Assembly: GCF_001544315.1 (NCBI RefSeq)
Contig: NZ_BCQG01000006.1
Coordinates: forward strand, 1-64,000
DNA length: 64,000 bases
Direction of reading: 5' to 3'
Source of the DNA: Geobacillus jurassicus NBRC 107829
Lineage (GTDB): Bacteria; Bacillota; Bacilli; Bacillales; Anoxybacillaceae
Part shown: positions 26,357-34,951 of the stretch, in pieces
Numbering within the stretch: position 1 is the stretch's first letter
Layout of the letters: every line of letters starts with the position of its first letter
Notes under the pieces: model-generated
The model's database searches: none
Told to the model about the DNA's origin: nothing
The model's input: the letters and a program-made list of their open reading frames with translations, nothing else
Position numbers and translations under genes: made by a program

Positions 26357-27780
26357 TATGCCGACAGTTTTTGTTTTTCATTTGCCTGCTGCGCCGCTTT
26401 TTTCACCTGCGGGTAGAAGATCACGCCGCTTGCCAGCAAGGCAACGCCGAGCAGGAACGTTTTCATATCCGCCGTCCCGGCAATGACGACCCAGACGGAA
26501 TAGATGGTCGCCAGCGCGGCGATGATGCCGTCCGCGAGCCGCCCGCGCCCTGCCGCATACGTCTCTCCCGTCAGCGCCAGCTTCAGCTGAAAGACGGAAG
26601 CGATCAAATACGGGACAAGGTAGGCGAGCGTGGCAATGTAAATGACGAAGTCAAACGCCGCGGCCATGGAGTTGGAAATGGTCGAGAAAATGAACAATTG
26701 CGCCAAGGCGTTCGACAACGTGAGCGAGAAGCTCGGCACGCGTTTTTTGTTTTCCTTCAAAAAGGCCGGCAGAAACAGCCCTTGTTTGGCTGCCTGGTAC
26801 GGCACTTCCGCGCTCAACAAAATCCAGCCGAGCGTTGAGCCGAGCAGGCTGATGAGTCCGAGAGCAGCGAGCACATAGCCGCCCGCCGGGCCGACGATAG
26901 CGACAATCGCGTCCACAAGCGGTTTTTCCGATTGAATCAGTTCGCGTTGCGGCAAGACGCCCATGACTAAAAAGCTGATGCCGATGTAAATGGCTAAGGC
27001 GATGAGCAGGCCGGCGATCGTCGCCCGTTTTACGTCCGCTTGTTTGCGCGCGCGGGAAGCGAACACCATCGCCGATTCGACTCCGACAAACGCCCATAGC
27101 GTTGACAAGGCGGCGTTGTTGAGTTGCCCAAGCAAACCGATCGGCTGCCCGTCCCCATCATAGCGTGGGGCATCGAGCGGGCCGATGACGGCTTTGTCAA
27201 ACGCAAACAGTGCGATGACGATAAACAAGAAAAAGCCAAGCACTTTGGCTGCAGTAGCAACAAAATTCAGCTTTCCTGCGTCTTCCACACCGCGCAAAAT
27301 GATGATATGCATCCCCCACAGGAGTGCCGTGCAGACGAGAAACGTAAGCAAATTCCCGAGTTTCAAGGCGAACGAGTCGATCTCAAGCACTGTTTTCTCG
27401 CTTGTCAACACCGGGAAAAATGTCGACAAATAGCTGGCAAATGTTGTGATAATGGCGACGTTGCCGGCGAAGTTGCCGACCCAATAGCCCCATGACGACA
27501 TAAAGCCAGATAAAATAGATAAGTTGGAGCCTTTCGGGAACAGCTCTTTCGCATAAATTTGCGGCCCGCCGCTTAAGTTTGGCTTGCGGATCGCTAGGTT
27601 GCCGAACACAAGCGCCGTCATCAAGACGCCAGCCCCGGTCAACAGCCAGGCGAGCATGACGCCGAGCGGGCTTGCTGCCTCCACCAACGAGCGCGGCAGC
27701 ATAAAGATGCCGGATCCAACCATATTCCCAACGACGAGCGCCGTTAATACCCAAATTCCAAGTTTCCGGTGATTCTCCAA
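26356..27780 (-). CDS. Amino acid permease under lysine riboswitch control (probable lysine transporter)
   Basis: A 474-residue APC-superfamily transporter with about 12-13 helices. The conserved unwound helix 1 reads VVGNMVGSGIFMLP (residues 15-28). The start is a TTG at 27780 with GAAGGAG about 10 bases upstream; the longer frame reaches into the riboswitch and is rejected. It resembles basic amino acid antiporters (ArcD/LysI and B. subtilis YvsH). The lysine riboswitch immediately upstream is strong evidence that it imports lysine, or exchanges it for a lysine product, and is turned off when lysine is abundant. Confidence 0.88.
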   Translation of the reverse strand: MENHRKLGIWVLTALVVGNMVGSGIFMLPRSLVEAASPLGVMLAWLLTGAGVLMTALVFGNLAIRKPNLSGGPQIYAKELFPKGSNLSILSGFMSSWGYWVGNFAGNVAIITTFASYLSTFFPVLTSEKTVLEIDSFALKLGNLLTFLVCTALLWGMHIIILRGVEDAGKLNFVATAAKVLGFFLFIVIALFAFDKAVIGPLDAPRYDGDGQPIGLLGQLNNAALSTLWAFVGVESAMVFASRARKQADVKRATIAGLLIALAIYIGISFLVMGVLPQRELIQSEKPLVDAIVAIVGPAGGYVLAALGLISLLGSTLGWILLSAEVPYQAAKQGLFLPAFLKENKKRVPSFSLTLSNALAQLFIFSTISNSMAAAFDFVIYIATLAYLVPYLIASVFQLKLALTGETYAAGRGRLADGIIAALATIYSVWVVIAGTADMKTFLLGVALLASGVIFYPQVKKAAQQANEKQKLSA

Positions 27781-27807
27781 GATGAAAACGCTCCTTCCTT
27801 GAATGTA

Positions 27808-27848
27808 AGAAAAAATAAAGAAGCACCCATGCCTCTTCAGCGGGTGCA
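27808..27848 (-). terminator. Lysine-riboswitch terminator
   Basis: On the minus strand GCACCCGC, a loop containing TGAAGAGGCAT, GGGTGC, then TTCTTTATTTTTT. It lies between the aptamer and the permease ribosome site. Confidence 0.8.
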
Positions 27849-27870
27849 TCACACATTCGCATCCAACTGA

Positions 27871-28045
27871 ATGGCGATAGCGCTCCATCGCCTCAGCGAT
27901 GGCAGTCCTGCGCCTATTCGACCGCAGGCCCAGCTTGCGCCGCCGGAGCGCGCCGCAAACTTCGGCGGTGAACCCTTTCACGCTGCGTCACGGGCTGCTC
28001 CGAGCCTCGGCAGCGCTACTCTTCTTCACCGCAACCTCTATCCCA
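27871..28045 (-). promoter_or_regulatory. Lysine riboswitch (L-box)
   Basis: Minus-strand sequence shows the conserved blocks in order: GATAGAGGTTGCG and GAAGAAGAGTAG, then GTGAAAGGGTTCACCGCCGAAG, then GCTGGGCCTGC, and finally GGAGCGCTATC. P1 forms from ATGGGATAG and CTATCGCCAT. Lysine binding would favour the downstream terminator. Confidence 0.92.
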
Positions 28046-28080
28046 TTGAAGTGGAGAGGGGATATGTTGTTGCCGACAAT

Positions 28081-28109
28081 ATCTTACTCGATTCGACAAA
28101 AAGCGTCAA
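28081..28109 (-). promoter_or_regulatory. Sigma-A promoter of the lysine riboswitch leader
   Basis: Minus-strand TTGACG (28109-28104), 17-base spacer, TAAGAT (28086-28081). Transcription would start about 30 bases before the aptamer. Confidence 0.65.
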
Positions 28110-28410
28110 TATCTTTTTGTTGGAAGGAATTTGACCAGTTCAAATTAATTGGGATTTTTAATGGATTTGATCTGAGACAATACGTGCAGTTTGGCAAAAA
28201 TGTGCGATAAATGCCTCTCCTGCGTTTCACTGACTAACATATACGATCGTTGCTTCGTATTGATTTCATGAAATAAAATGGAAATATATTTTGGAAGTTG
28301 GATAAAGAAGGATATTTTTTTATTATGACGAATATACAATTGGCAGGTCAAAGAAAGGAAAGGACTTCCGTCATCCATGAAAACATCATATAGGAAAGAA
28401 GGGGAGGAAC
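28110..28410. other. AT-rich intergenic region, no gene recognised
   Basis: About 300 bases between the divergent permease leader and the M3 peptidase. No credible open frame with a ribosome site is visible. It is AT-richer than its surroundings and presumably contains the peptidase promoter. The downstream ribosome site GGGGAGGAAC is at about 28399-28408. Confidence 0.5.
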
Positions 28411-30105
28411 ATGAAATTTTCCGAGTTTCGTTACGAGCGGCCGGACATCAATCAATTGCAGGCATCGTTTCAAGAAGCGCTCGATGCGTTCCGCCGCGCG
28501 GGAAACGCCGCCGGGCAGCACGAGGCGATGAAACAAATTAATGAGCTGCGCCGCCGCTACAGCACGATGGCGAACCTTTGCCATATCCGCCATACGATCG
28601 ATACGAACGATGAATTTTATAAAAAAGAGCAAGACTTTTTTGATGAAACTGAACCGGTCGTAAAAGGACTGGTCAACGATTATTACCGCGCGCTCGTCGC
28701 TTCGCCGTTTCGCAGTGAGCTTGAGCAAGCGTGGGGAAAACAGTTGTTTGCCTTGGCGGAAACGCAATTGAAAACGTACGCGCCGGCGATTGTCAAGGAC
28801 TTGCAACAAGAAAACAAACTCTCAAGCGAATACACGAAGCTCATTGCGTCGGCAAAAATCATGTTTGAAGGCGAAGAGCGGACGCTCGCCCAGTTGCAGC
28901 CGTTTGTCGAGTCGCCAGATCGCGCGATGCGCCAACGGGCGAACGAAGCGCGGTTTTCATTTTTCACCGATCATGAAAAAGAACTCGATGAATTGTATGA
29001 CGAGCTTGTCCGCGTCCGCACGGCGATCGCCCGGAAGCTTGGGTTCAAAAACTTTGTTGAGCTCGGCTATGCCCGTTTAGGACGGACCGATTACAATGCC
29101 GACATGGTTGCAGGCTATCGCCAGCAGGTAAAAACGCACATCGTCCCGCTCGCGTCAAAGCTGCGCGAACGCCAGCGGCAGCGCATCAAGGTCGAGAAGC
29201 TCTACTATTACGACGAACCGTTTATGTTTCCAACCGGCAACCCGGCACCAAAGGGAGACGCTGATTGGATCGTTGAAAACGGCCGACGCATGTATGAAGA
29301 GCTGTCGCCGGAAACAGGCGAGTTTTTCCGCTATATGGTCGAACATGAACTGATGGATCTCGTCGCGAAAAAAGGAAAGGCGGGCGGCGGCTACTGTACA
29401 TATATCGATGATTACAAGGCGCCGTTTATTTTCTCGAACTTCACCGGGACGTCGGGCGATATTGACGTGCTTACTCACGAAGCCGGGCATGCGTTCCAAG
29501 TGTATGAAAGCCGTCATTACGACATTCCGGAATACAACTGGCCGACGCTTGAGGCGTGTGAAATCCATTCAATGAGCATGGAGTTTTTCACATGGCCGTG
29601 GATGGATCTCTTTTTCGCCGAAGACGCCGACAAATACCGGTTCGCCCATTTGAGCGACGCGCTTTTGTTTTTGCCGTACGGCGTTGCGGTCGATGAATTT
29701 CAGCACGCTGTCTACGAGAACCCGGATATGACGCCAGCGGAGCGGAAGAGTGTCTGGCGCAGCATCGAAAAAGCGTATTTGCCGACAAGAGACTACGCCG
29801 GCCATGACTACCTTGAGCGCGGCGGGTTTTGGCAGCGGCAAGGACACATTTACACCGACCCGTTTTATTACATCGACTACACCCTTGCGCAAGTGTGCGC
29901 GTTCCAGTTTTGGAAGCGGGCGCAAGACGACCGGGCTGCGGCGTGGCGTGACTATGTGGCGCTTTGCCGATTGGGCGGCAGCCGGCCGTTCACCGAGCTT
30001 GTCAAAAGCGCCAACCTTCTGTCGCCGTTTGCCGATGGGGCGGTCGCTTCGGTCGTCGGCCATATCGAACGATGGCTGGATAGCGTCGATGACGAAGCTT
30101 TGTAA
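28411..30105 (+). CDS. M3-family zinc oligopeptidase (PepF-like)
   Basis: A 564-residue cytosolic metallopeptidase of the thimet/oligoendopeptidase F family that degrades short peptides. The zinc motif is HEAGH (first His residue 356) in VLTHEAGHAFQVYES, with the third ligand Glu in EACEIHSMSMEF about 25 residues later. The helical N-terminal lid (residues 1-190) is typical. A strong GGGAGGAAC site precedes the ATG. It is monocistronic, closed by a terminator. Confidence 0.92.
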   Translation: MKFSEFRYERPDINQLQASFQEALDAFRRAGNAAGQHEAMKQINELRRRYSTMANLCHIRHTIDTNDEFYKKEQDFFDETEPVVKGLVNDYYRALVASPFRSELEQAWGKQLFALAETQLKTYAPAIVKDLQQENKLSSEYTKLIASAKIMFEGEERTLAQLQPFVESPDRAMRQRANEARFSFFTDHEKELDELYDELVRVRTAIARKLGFKNFVELGYARLGRTDYNADMVAGYRQQVKTHIVPLASKLRERQRQRIKVEKLYYYDEPFMFPTGNPAPKGDADWIVENGRRMYEELSPETGEFFRYMVEHELMDLVAKKGKAGGGYCTYIDDYKAPFIFSNFTGTSGDIDVLTHEAGHAFQVYESRHYDIPEYNWPTLEACEIHSMSMEFFTWPWMDLFFAEDADKYRFAHLSDALLFLPYGVAVDEFQHAVYENPDMTPAERKSVWRSIEKAYLPTRDYAGHDYLERGGFWQRQGHIYTDPFYYIDYTLAQVCAFQFWKRAQDDRAAAWRDYVALCRLGGSRPFTELVKSANLLSPFADGAVASVVGHIERWLDSVDDEAL

Positions 30106-30117
30106 AAAGAAGCAAAA

Positions 30118-30157
30118 AAGGCGGGCGGGAACGGCACCGCCTTGCCTTTCTTTATTT
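30118..30157 (+). terminator. Terminator after the M3 peptidase
   Basis: AAGGCGGGCGG, loop, CCGCCTTGCCTT, then TCTTTATTTT. It overlaps the false upstream extension of the next gene's frame. Confidence 0.75.
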
Positions 30158-30195
30158 TGGAAACTTCTGCTGAACTAGGGCAAAGGGGGAAAACG

Positions 30196-30714
30196 ATGAT
30201 CCGTAAAGCCACATGGGCCGATGCACCGGCCATCGCCTCGGTCCACGTCGAAAGTTGGAAGACGACATACAGCGGCATCGTGCCGGACGCGTACTTGGAG
30301 ACGTTGACAGTGGAAGAAAAACAAACGTTATGGGAGAAGGTGCTCCGCCAATCGGATCATTCCGTGTTTGTCGCCGAGGAAAACGGGCGTGTTGTTGGAT
30401 TTGCCTCCGGTGGACGAAATCGGGCAGCCGACGGTCCAGCGGCACAATATGCCGGAGAGCTGTATGCGATTTATGTGCGTAAGGAGGCGCAAGGAAAAGG
30501 GCTCGGCCGGCAACTCGTTCAAGCGTTGACCCGCGATTTGGTGCAAAAAGGCATTCATTCGCTGGCCGTCTGGGTGCTTGCCGACAACCCGTCACGTGGT
30601 TTTTATGAACGGCTTGGCGGTGAAAAAGTGGCCGAGGAAAGGGTGGAAATCGGCGGAAAAGCGTTGTGGGAGTGTTGCTACGGCTGGCAAGACATGCAAA
30701 CGATGAACAAGTAG
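30196..30714 (+). CDS. GNAT-family N-acetyltransferase
   Basis: A 172-residue acetyl-CoA-dependent acyltransferase. It opens MIRKATWADAPAIASVHVESW, the usual GNAT strand 1 and helix 1, and carries the acetyl-CoA P-loop RKEAQGKGLGRQL (Q/R-x-x-G-x-G/A, about residues 95-107). The start at 30196 follows AAAGGGGG; the longer frame overlaps the preceding terminator. Substrate is unknown. It is closed by a GGCTGCCGA/TTCGGCAGCC hairpin at about 30717-30739. Confidence 0.88.
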   Translation: MIRKATWADAPAIASVHVESWKTTYSGIVPDAYLETLTVEEKQTLWEKVLRQSDHSVFVAEENGRVVGFASGGRNRAADGPAAQYAGELYAIYVRKEAQGKGLGRQLVQALTRDLVQKGIHSLAVWVLADNPSRGFYERLGGEKVAEERVEIGGKALWECCYGWQDMQTMNK

Positions 30715-30753
30715 AGGGCTGCCGACAGTTCGGCAGCCTCCAACATTCATTTT

Positions 30754-30819
30754 GCGAGTGATTACTCACTTTACAAACACATTTGTCCTGTTTTATACTT
30801 TTTGTGAGTGATTACTCAC
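30754..30819 (+). promoter_or_regulatory. Promoter flanked by two identical TetR-type operators
   Basis: The 14-mer GAGTGATTACTCAC occurs twice, within 30754-30769 and 30804-30819. The second copy is a full dyad, GTGAGT-GATT-ACTCAC. Between them lies a promoter: TTTACA (30770-30775), 18-base spacer, TATACT (30794-30799). One operator abuts the -35 and the other covers the transcription start. The TetR gene is third in this operon, so autorepression is the natural reading. Confidence 0.8.
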
Positions 30820-30848
30820 TATTTTGTTTCGAAAAGGAGGAGAGGTGT

Positions 30849-31577
30849 ATGAGCGTTCATCCACCTATTCAAGTCGAGCGTGTTTCCAAGCGGTTTGGAA
30901 AAAAAGTGGTCATCGACGATGTGTCGTTGGATGTCCGCGCGGGAGAAATTTTCGGCCTGCTCGGCCCGTCGGGGGCGGGCAAGACGACGTTGGTGCGCAT
31001 GATCGCCGGCATTGATCAAGCGAGTGAAGGAACGATTCGCGTGCTGGGCGCAAACATGCCCAATCTTGGCGCCATGAAGCGGATCGGCTTTATGGCCCAG
31101 TCGGATGCCCTGTACGGAGAATTGACCGCGCTGGAGAACATGCAATTTTTTGCTTCCATCTACGGATTGCGAGGGAAAAAACAAAAAGAGCGGATCGATG
31201 ACATGCTGGCGCTTGTCAACTTGACAGACGACCGGAAAAAGCCGGTGCACCAATATTCAGGCGGGATGAAACGGCGGCTGTCGCTGGCGATCGCCTTGCT
31301 TCATGAACCGGACGTGCTCATTTTGGATGAGCCGACGGTCGGCATCGATCCGGTGCTGCGCCAATCGATTTGGGCGGAGCTTGAGCGGATTCGCCAGCGC
31401 GGCACAACCATTGTCGTCACGACTCACGTGATGGATGAAGCGGAAAAGTGCGGACGGCTCGGCATGATCCGCGAAGGCCGTTTGATCGCCGTCGGCCGTC
31501 CGGATGAACTGAAACAAAAAGCAGGCGCGGAAACGATTGAGCAAGCGTTTTTGACGTTTGGAGGTGCTCGCCGATGA
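30849..31577 (+). CDS. ABC transporter ATP-binding protein (ABC-2 efflux system)
   Basis: A 242-residue ATPase. Walker A is GPSGAGKTT (about residue 41), the Q-loop lies in GFMAQSDALYGELT, the signature is QYSGGMKRRLSLA, and Walker B is LILDEPTVGIDP followed by a switch His in VVTTHVMDE. The ATG at 30849 has GGAGGAGAGG upstream. The permease gene starts inside its stop (ATGA), so the two are coupled. The type is that of drug or bacteriocin exporters of the CcmA/NodI class. Regulation is by the twin operators and the downstream TetR repressor. Confidence 0.9.
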   Translation: MSVHPPIQVERVSKRFGKKVVIDDVSLDVRAGEIFGLLGPSGAGKTTLVRMIAGIDQASEGTIRVLGANMPNLGAMKRIGFMAQSDALYGELTALENMQFFASIYGLRGKKQKERIDDMLALVNLTDDRKKPVHQYSGGMKRRLSLAIALLHEPDVLILDEPTVGIDPVLRQSIWAELERIRQRGTTIVVTTHVMDEAEKCGRLGMIREGRLIAVGRPDELKQKAGAETIEQAFLTFGGARR

Positions 31578-32599
31578 GAGTGATGGCGATTGTCGTCCGC
31601 ATCATCCGCCAGTTTTTCCGCGACAAACGCACGCTGGCGCTTATGATTGTCGCGCCGATGTTCATCTTGTTGTTAATGGATTTGGTGTTTAATGGAGAAC
31701 AATACAAACCGGCCATTGCCGTCAGCGAACACGTGCCTGATATGGTTGTCGACAAGTTGAAAGAAGCGGGAGCGAAGGTGAAAGAGCTGTCGGAACAACA
31801 GGCGCGGGAGCAGTTGGACGATCAGGACATTGACGCGTGGCTCGAAATGAACGGAAGCGCTCCGCACGTCACGCTCGAAGGAAGCGATCCGACCGCCAAT
31901 CAGGCGGTGATGGCCGCGGTGCAACAGGCGTTTCAGTCTATGGCGCCAAAACCTCCGTTTCAGCTGAAAACCACGTATTGGCACGGGTCAAGCGACATGG
32001 CGTCATTCGATTATTTCGGCCCCGTGTTGATCGGCTTTTTCGTCTTCTTTTTCGTCTTTCTGATCGCCGGAGTGTCCTTTTTGCGCGAGCGGACGAACGG
32101 GACGCTTGAGCGGCTGATGGCGACGCCGCTGCGGCGCTGGGAAATGGTCGCTGGCTATATGATCGGGTTCGGATTGTTTACCACGATTCAAGCGAGCTTA
32201 ATTTCGTGGTTTGCTATTGATGGGCTGGATATGATGATGGAAGGGTCGTTCGGGTATGTGCTGCTCATTACGTTTTTGCTGGCGATGACGGCGCTGGCGC
32301 TTGGGATGCTGCTGTCGGCGTTCGCCAACAACGAGCTGCAAATGATGCAGTTTATCCCGCTTGTCGTCGTGCCGCAAGTGTTTTTCTCCGGCTTGTTCAA
32401 TCTCGATACGATGGAAGAATGGCTTCGCTCGCTGAGCGTCATCATGCCGCTCACCTACGGGGCGGACGCGCTGCGGGATATTATGGTGCGCGGAAAAGGT
32501 TTTAGCGCCATTGCTGTTGATGTGTACGTACTGCTTGGCTTTACGTTGCTGTTTATGGTACTAAATGTAGTAGCGCTGAAAAAATACCGCAAGCTGTAA
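31574..32599 (+). CDS. ABC-2 type transporter permease
   Basis: A 341-residue membrane protein of the YhgE/YadH-like ABC2_membrane_3 type. One N-terminal helix (about 20-40) is followed by an extracytoplasmic domain (about 45-150). Five helices follow from about 155 to the end, with the FLRERTNGTLERLMATPLRRWE coupling loop that contacts the ATPase. It pairs with the ATPase gene by 4-base overlap. It probably exports a lipophilic drug or peptide; the substrate is unknown. Confidence 0.88.
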   Translation: MRVMAIVVRIIRQFFRDKRTLALMIVAPMFILLLMDLVFNGEQYKPAIAVSEHVPDMVVDKLKEAGAKVKELSEQQAREQLDDQDIDAWLEMNGSAPHVTLEGSDPTANQAVMAAVQQAFQSMAPKPPFQLKTTYWHGSSDMASFDYFGPVLIGFFVFFFVFLIAGVSFLRERTNGTLERLMATPLRRWEMVAGYMIGFGLFTTIQASLISWFAIDGLDMMMEGSFGYVLLITFLLAMTALALGMLLSAFANNELQMMQFIPLVVVPQVFFSGLFNLDTMEEWLRSLSVIMPLTYGADALRDIMVRGKGFSAIAVDVYVLLGFTLLFMVLNVVALKKYRKL

Positions 32600-32610
32600 G
32601 GAGTAGAGCG

Positions 32611-33264
32611 ATGAGCGAATATCCGTGGATTCAAGAATTGCTGCAAATGGGCGGCAAGGAAGAGCAGTTCAGCGAAAAACAGCTGAAAATTTTGGAAGCG
32701 GCAGTGGAAATGTTTGCCGAGAAAGGCTATGCGGCGACCTCGACGAGCGAAATCGCCAAAAAAGCTGGGGTGGCGGAAGGCACAATCTTCCGCCATTACA
32801 AGACAAAAAAGGACTTGTTGTTGGCCATCGTCACGCCGACATTGTTTAAGTCCGTCGCTCCGTTTTTGGCGAAAGAATTTGTCCGCGAAGTGTTTGACAA
32901 CGAATATGAGACGTATGAACAGTTTTTACGCGCGGTGCTCGCCAACCGCTATGCGTTTGTGAAAAAGTATTTGCCGGCGATTCGCGTGCTTTGGCAGGAA
33001 GTGGCGTTTCATTCTGAGATTAAGCAATGTTTGCAAGGCGTGTTTACAGAGCACGTGTATCCAAAATTTGCCCGCATTGTCCGCCATTTTCAAGAAAAAG
33101 GGGAGTTGGCCGAGCTGCCGGTCGATTCCGTCATCCGCTTGACGATCACGTCGCTCGCCGGCTTTTTGGCCGCTCGTTTTCTCCTCTTGCTTGACCACAA
33201 TTGGGACGATGAGGCGGAAATGGAACGGACGATCCGCGTGCTGATGAACGGTTTGCGGCGCTAA
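32611..33264 (+). CDS. TetR-family repressor of the ABC efflux operon
   Basis: A 217-residue regulator. The TetR DNA-binding domain spans about residues 20-70, with KILEAAVEMFAEKGYAATSTSEIAKKAGVAEGTIFRHYKTKKDLL matching the family pattern. The C-terminal ligand domain is helical. It lies 12 bases after the permease gene with AAGGAG as ribosome site, so it is made with the pump it presumably represses. The repeated GTGAGTGATTACTCAC dyads upstream of the operon are the expected binding sites. Confidence 0.9.
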   Translation: MSEYPWIQELLQMGGKEEQFSEKQLKILEAAVEMFAEKGYAATSTSEIAKKAGVAEGTIFRHYKTKKDLLLAIVTPTLFKSVAPFLAKEFVREVFDNEYETYEQFLRAVLANRYAFVKKYLPAIRVLWQEVAFHSEIKQCLQGVFTEHVYPKFARIVRHFQEKGELAELPVDSVIRLTITSLAGFLAARFLLLLDHNWDDEAEMERTIRVLMNGLRR

Positions 33265-33265
33265 C

Positions 33266-33294
33266 CGGCCGGCTTCCGCGCGGGAGCCGGCCTA
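33266..33294. terminator. Hairpin between tetR and hepT (convergent)
   Basis: GGCCGGCTTCC, GCGC loop, GGGAGCCGGCC. Only a short T-rich tail follows on the plus strand, so it is probably a shared weak terminator. Confidence 0.55.
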
Positions 33295-33711
33295 GCTGTT
33301 TTCCTCCGCATAACGGAGGATGGCTTCTGCAAACTGTTTGAAATCATCAAGATGTTGTTCGACGATGGCTTGCAAGATGCCAAGGTTCAGTTGTTGGTAG
33401 CCGTGAACGGCGATGTTGCGGAATCCGACCATCGCCTTCATCTTTTTGCTTACGGAAGGGGAGATGACCCCATGTTCTTCGAGGAAAGCGAACGCATCGC
33501 GGCTATGCTGCGGCAGTCCGAATTTTTGCTCGGCAACGATATGCATGGCCAAATCGATGCAGGCCTCGCACGCCCGCTGCAAATTAAGAACGATCGAATC
33601 TTGTTTTGTGTAATTTTGTAAATTTTTTGGATCGCCGTTATATTCTTCACGAATTCGTTTCAAGCAGCGTTCGATCACGCTTATCTTGTTTAAAATGACA
33701 TCACTTTTCAT
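33292..33711 (-). CDS. hepT: HepT-family toxin ribonuclease
   Basis: A 139-residue all-helical HEPN toxin. The RX4HXY active-site motif is present as RNIAVHGY (about residues 102-109), whose tyrosine is the known target of AMPylation by the partner MntA. The rest matches DUF86: a helical start MKSDVILNKISVIERCLKRI and DSIVLNLQRACEACIDLAMHI. The start at 33711 lies inside the mntA 3' end (11-base overlap), which is the standard coupled order antitoxin then toxin. Confidence 0.9.
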   Translation of the reverse strand: MKSDVILNKISVIERCLKRIREEYNGDPKNLQNYTKQDSIVLNLQRACEACIDLAMHIVAEQKFGLPQHSRDAFAFLEEHGVISPSVSKKMKAMVGFRNIAVHGYQQLNLGILQAIVEQHLDDFKQFAEAILRYAEENS

Positions 33712-34108
33712 ATATGGTCCCGCTTTCAGCAATTTGTTTTAACACCGGCGCTCTCTCTTCGTTTAGCTTCACATACATTTTCAATGTTTTCATTTCGAAC
33801 TCAGCCCGTTTCCGCTCGTCGCGGCAATCAATCACTTTTCCGCTCGAGACGACTTGCGCTTGAAACACCGTGCTTGCCTGGCGCAAATCGACAAGATCAA
33901 CGTCGCGCCCCAGCTTGTCAGCCAACTGCCCTGCGAGCAGAAACAACTCATACGGATCACACGGTTCGCTGTCGCTCATAAAGGCGATATCGACATCACT
34001 GTCTGGGCGCAGCGCCCCGCGGGCGGCTGAACCGAATAGATAAATGACGAACGGGTCAAGAACCGGGCGGAGGGTCTGAATGATGACCGTCTCCATTTGG
34101 TTTGGCAA
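33701..34108 (-). CDS. mntA: MntA-family nucleotidyltransferase antitoxin
   Basis: A 135-residue minimal nucleotidyltransferase. The GSx10DxD motif is intact as GSAARGALRPDSDVD (about residues 27-41), with the third acidic residue in GRDVDLVDL. It neutralises HepT by transferring AMP groups to its RX4HXY tyrosine. The start is uncertain: the TTG at 34108 has GGGGG at a good distance, while the ATG at 34096 does not. It is followed by overlapping hepT, so the pair forms one toxin-antitoxin module. Confidence 0.88.
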   Translation of the reverse strand: MPNQMETVIIQTLRPVLDPFVIYLFGSAARGALRPDSDVDIAFMSDSEPCDPYELFLLAGQLADKLGRDVDLVDLRQASTVFQAQVVSSGKVIDCRDERKRAEFEMKTLKMYVKLNEERAPVLKQIAESGTIYEK

Positions 34109-34330
34109 TCGCGGTACCCCCTTGTGTTTTTCTCCATTATAGCAAAATCTTCTTGTTCTTGGCGAAAAGCGGGAAAAAGAAAAGGGAAGGCGATGACACG
34201 CCCCCCTTGAATGATAGAAGTACCGCATCTGATTGACTAATTTCCCCTCAAACGCTATTTGGCAAGAAACGGTGTTTGGCGGATGAATATTTTCGTTTGT
34301 CCAATCGATATGAATGGTTTCGATGGATCA

Positions 34331-34930
34331 TCATCTTTTTGCATTGCCATCTTCGGAAGTGATATTCGATCCCTGATTCGGATCAAACGATTGATACCAT
34401 TGAACATCGTTGAAAATATGCACAGGGAATCGTTCTTTGTCCAGAATTAGGAGATTGTATCGCAATGTTCCTTGATTGATTTGATCGATCAAATTCTTTG
34501 GTACATCGTTTTTCCATGTGGAAGAAATCGTGATGACATACGACAGCCGTCCGTTTGCCGGCAAAGGGCCTTTGACCGCATTGGAGTGGTCAACGTGAGT
34601 CAAACGAGAGAGTTCCTCTGGATATTGAATGACGAAATAGTAATCTCGATACTGTTCAAGCAAACGGTACAGCTGTTCTGAGATGGTGTAATGAATCGTC
34701 AGCTGGATCGATCGGCTTGTCGCCTTCGCAACAAATTGATTGACTAGAAAATGCGGAGGGAGAAATTTCTGTTCCAACGATAACGGCTTGTGTTCCTTCT
34801 CCGCTTTTTCATGTTCCTGCTTCGCTTTCTCCACCGGGCGCGGCGCAACAGGGGCGGGGTCGTGTCCGCGTTCGCACGCCGCCAGCAAGAGGAAGCAGAT
34901 GAAAAGGGGATAGAAAAATTTTTTGCTCAT
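34331..34930 (-). CDS. Putative lipoprotein of unknown function
   Basis: A 199-residue protein. The signal sequence MSKKFFYPLFICFLLLAAC ends in the lipobox LAAC. A charged Pro/Glu/Lys linker (about 20-50) follows, then a domain with alternating strands and aromatic residues (YRDYYFVIQYPEEL, RLSYVITIS). I do not recognise the domain. The start at 34930 has GGTGATT as a modest ribosome site. Coding is AT-richer than the neighbours. It lies 21 bases downstream of the secreted-protein gene, so the two are likely co-transcribed and may act together at the cell surface. Confidence 0.7.
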   Translation of the reverse strand: MSKKFFYPLFICFLLLAACERGHDPAPVAPRPVEKAKQEHEKAEKEHKPLSLEQKFLPPHFLVNQFVAKATSRSIQLTIHYTISEQLYRLLEQYRDYYFVIQYPEELSRLTHVDHSNAVKGPLPANGRLSYVITISSTWKNDVPKNLIDQINQGTLRYNLLILDKERFPVHIFNDVQWYQSFDPNQGSNITSEDGNAKR

Positions 34931-34951
34931 ACAATCACCATTCACGAACGT

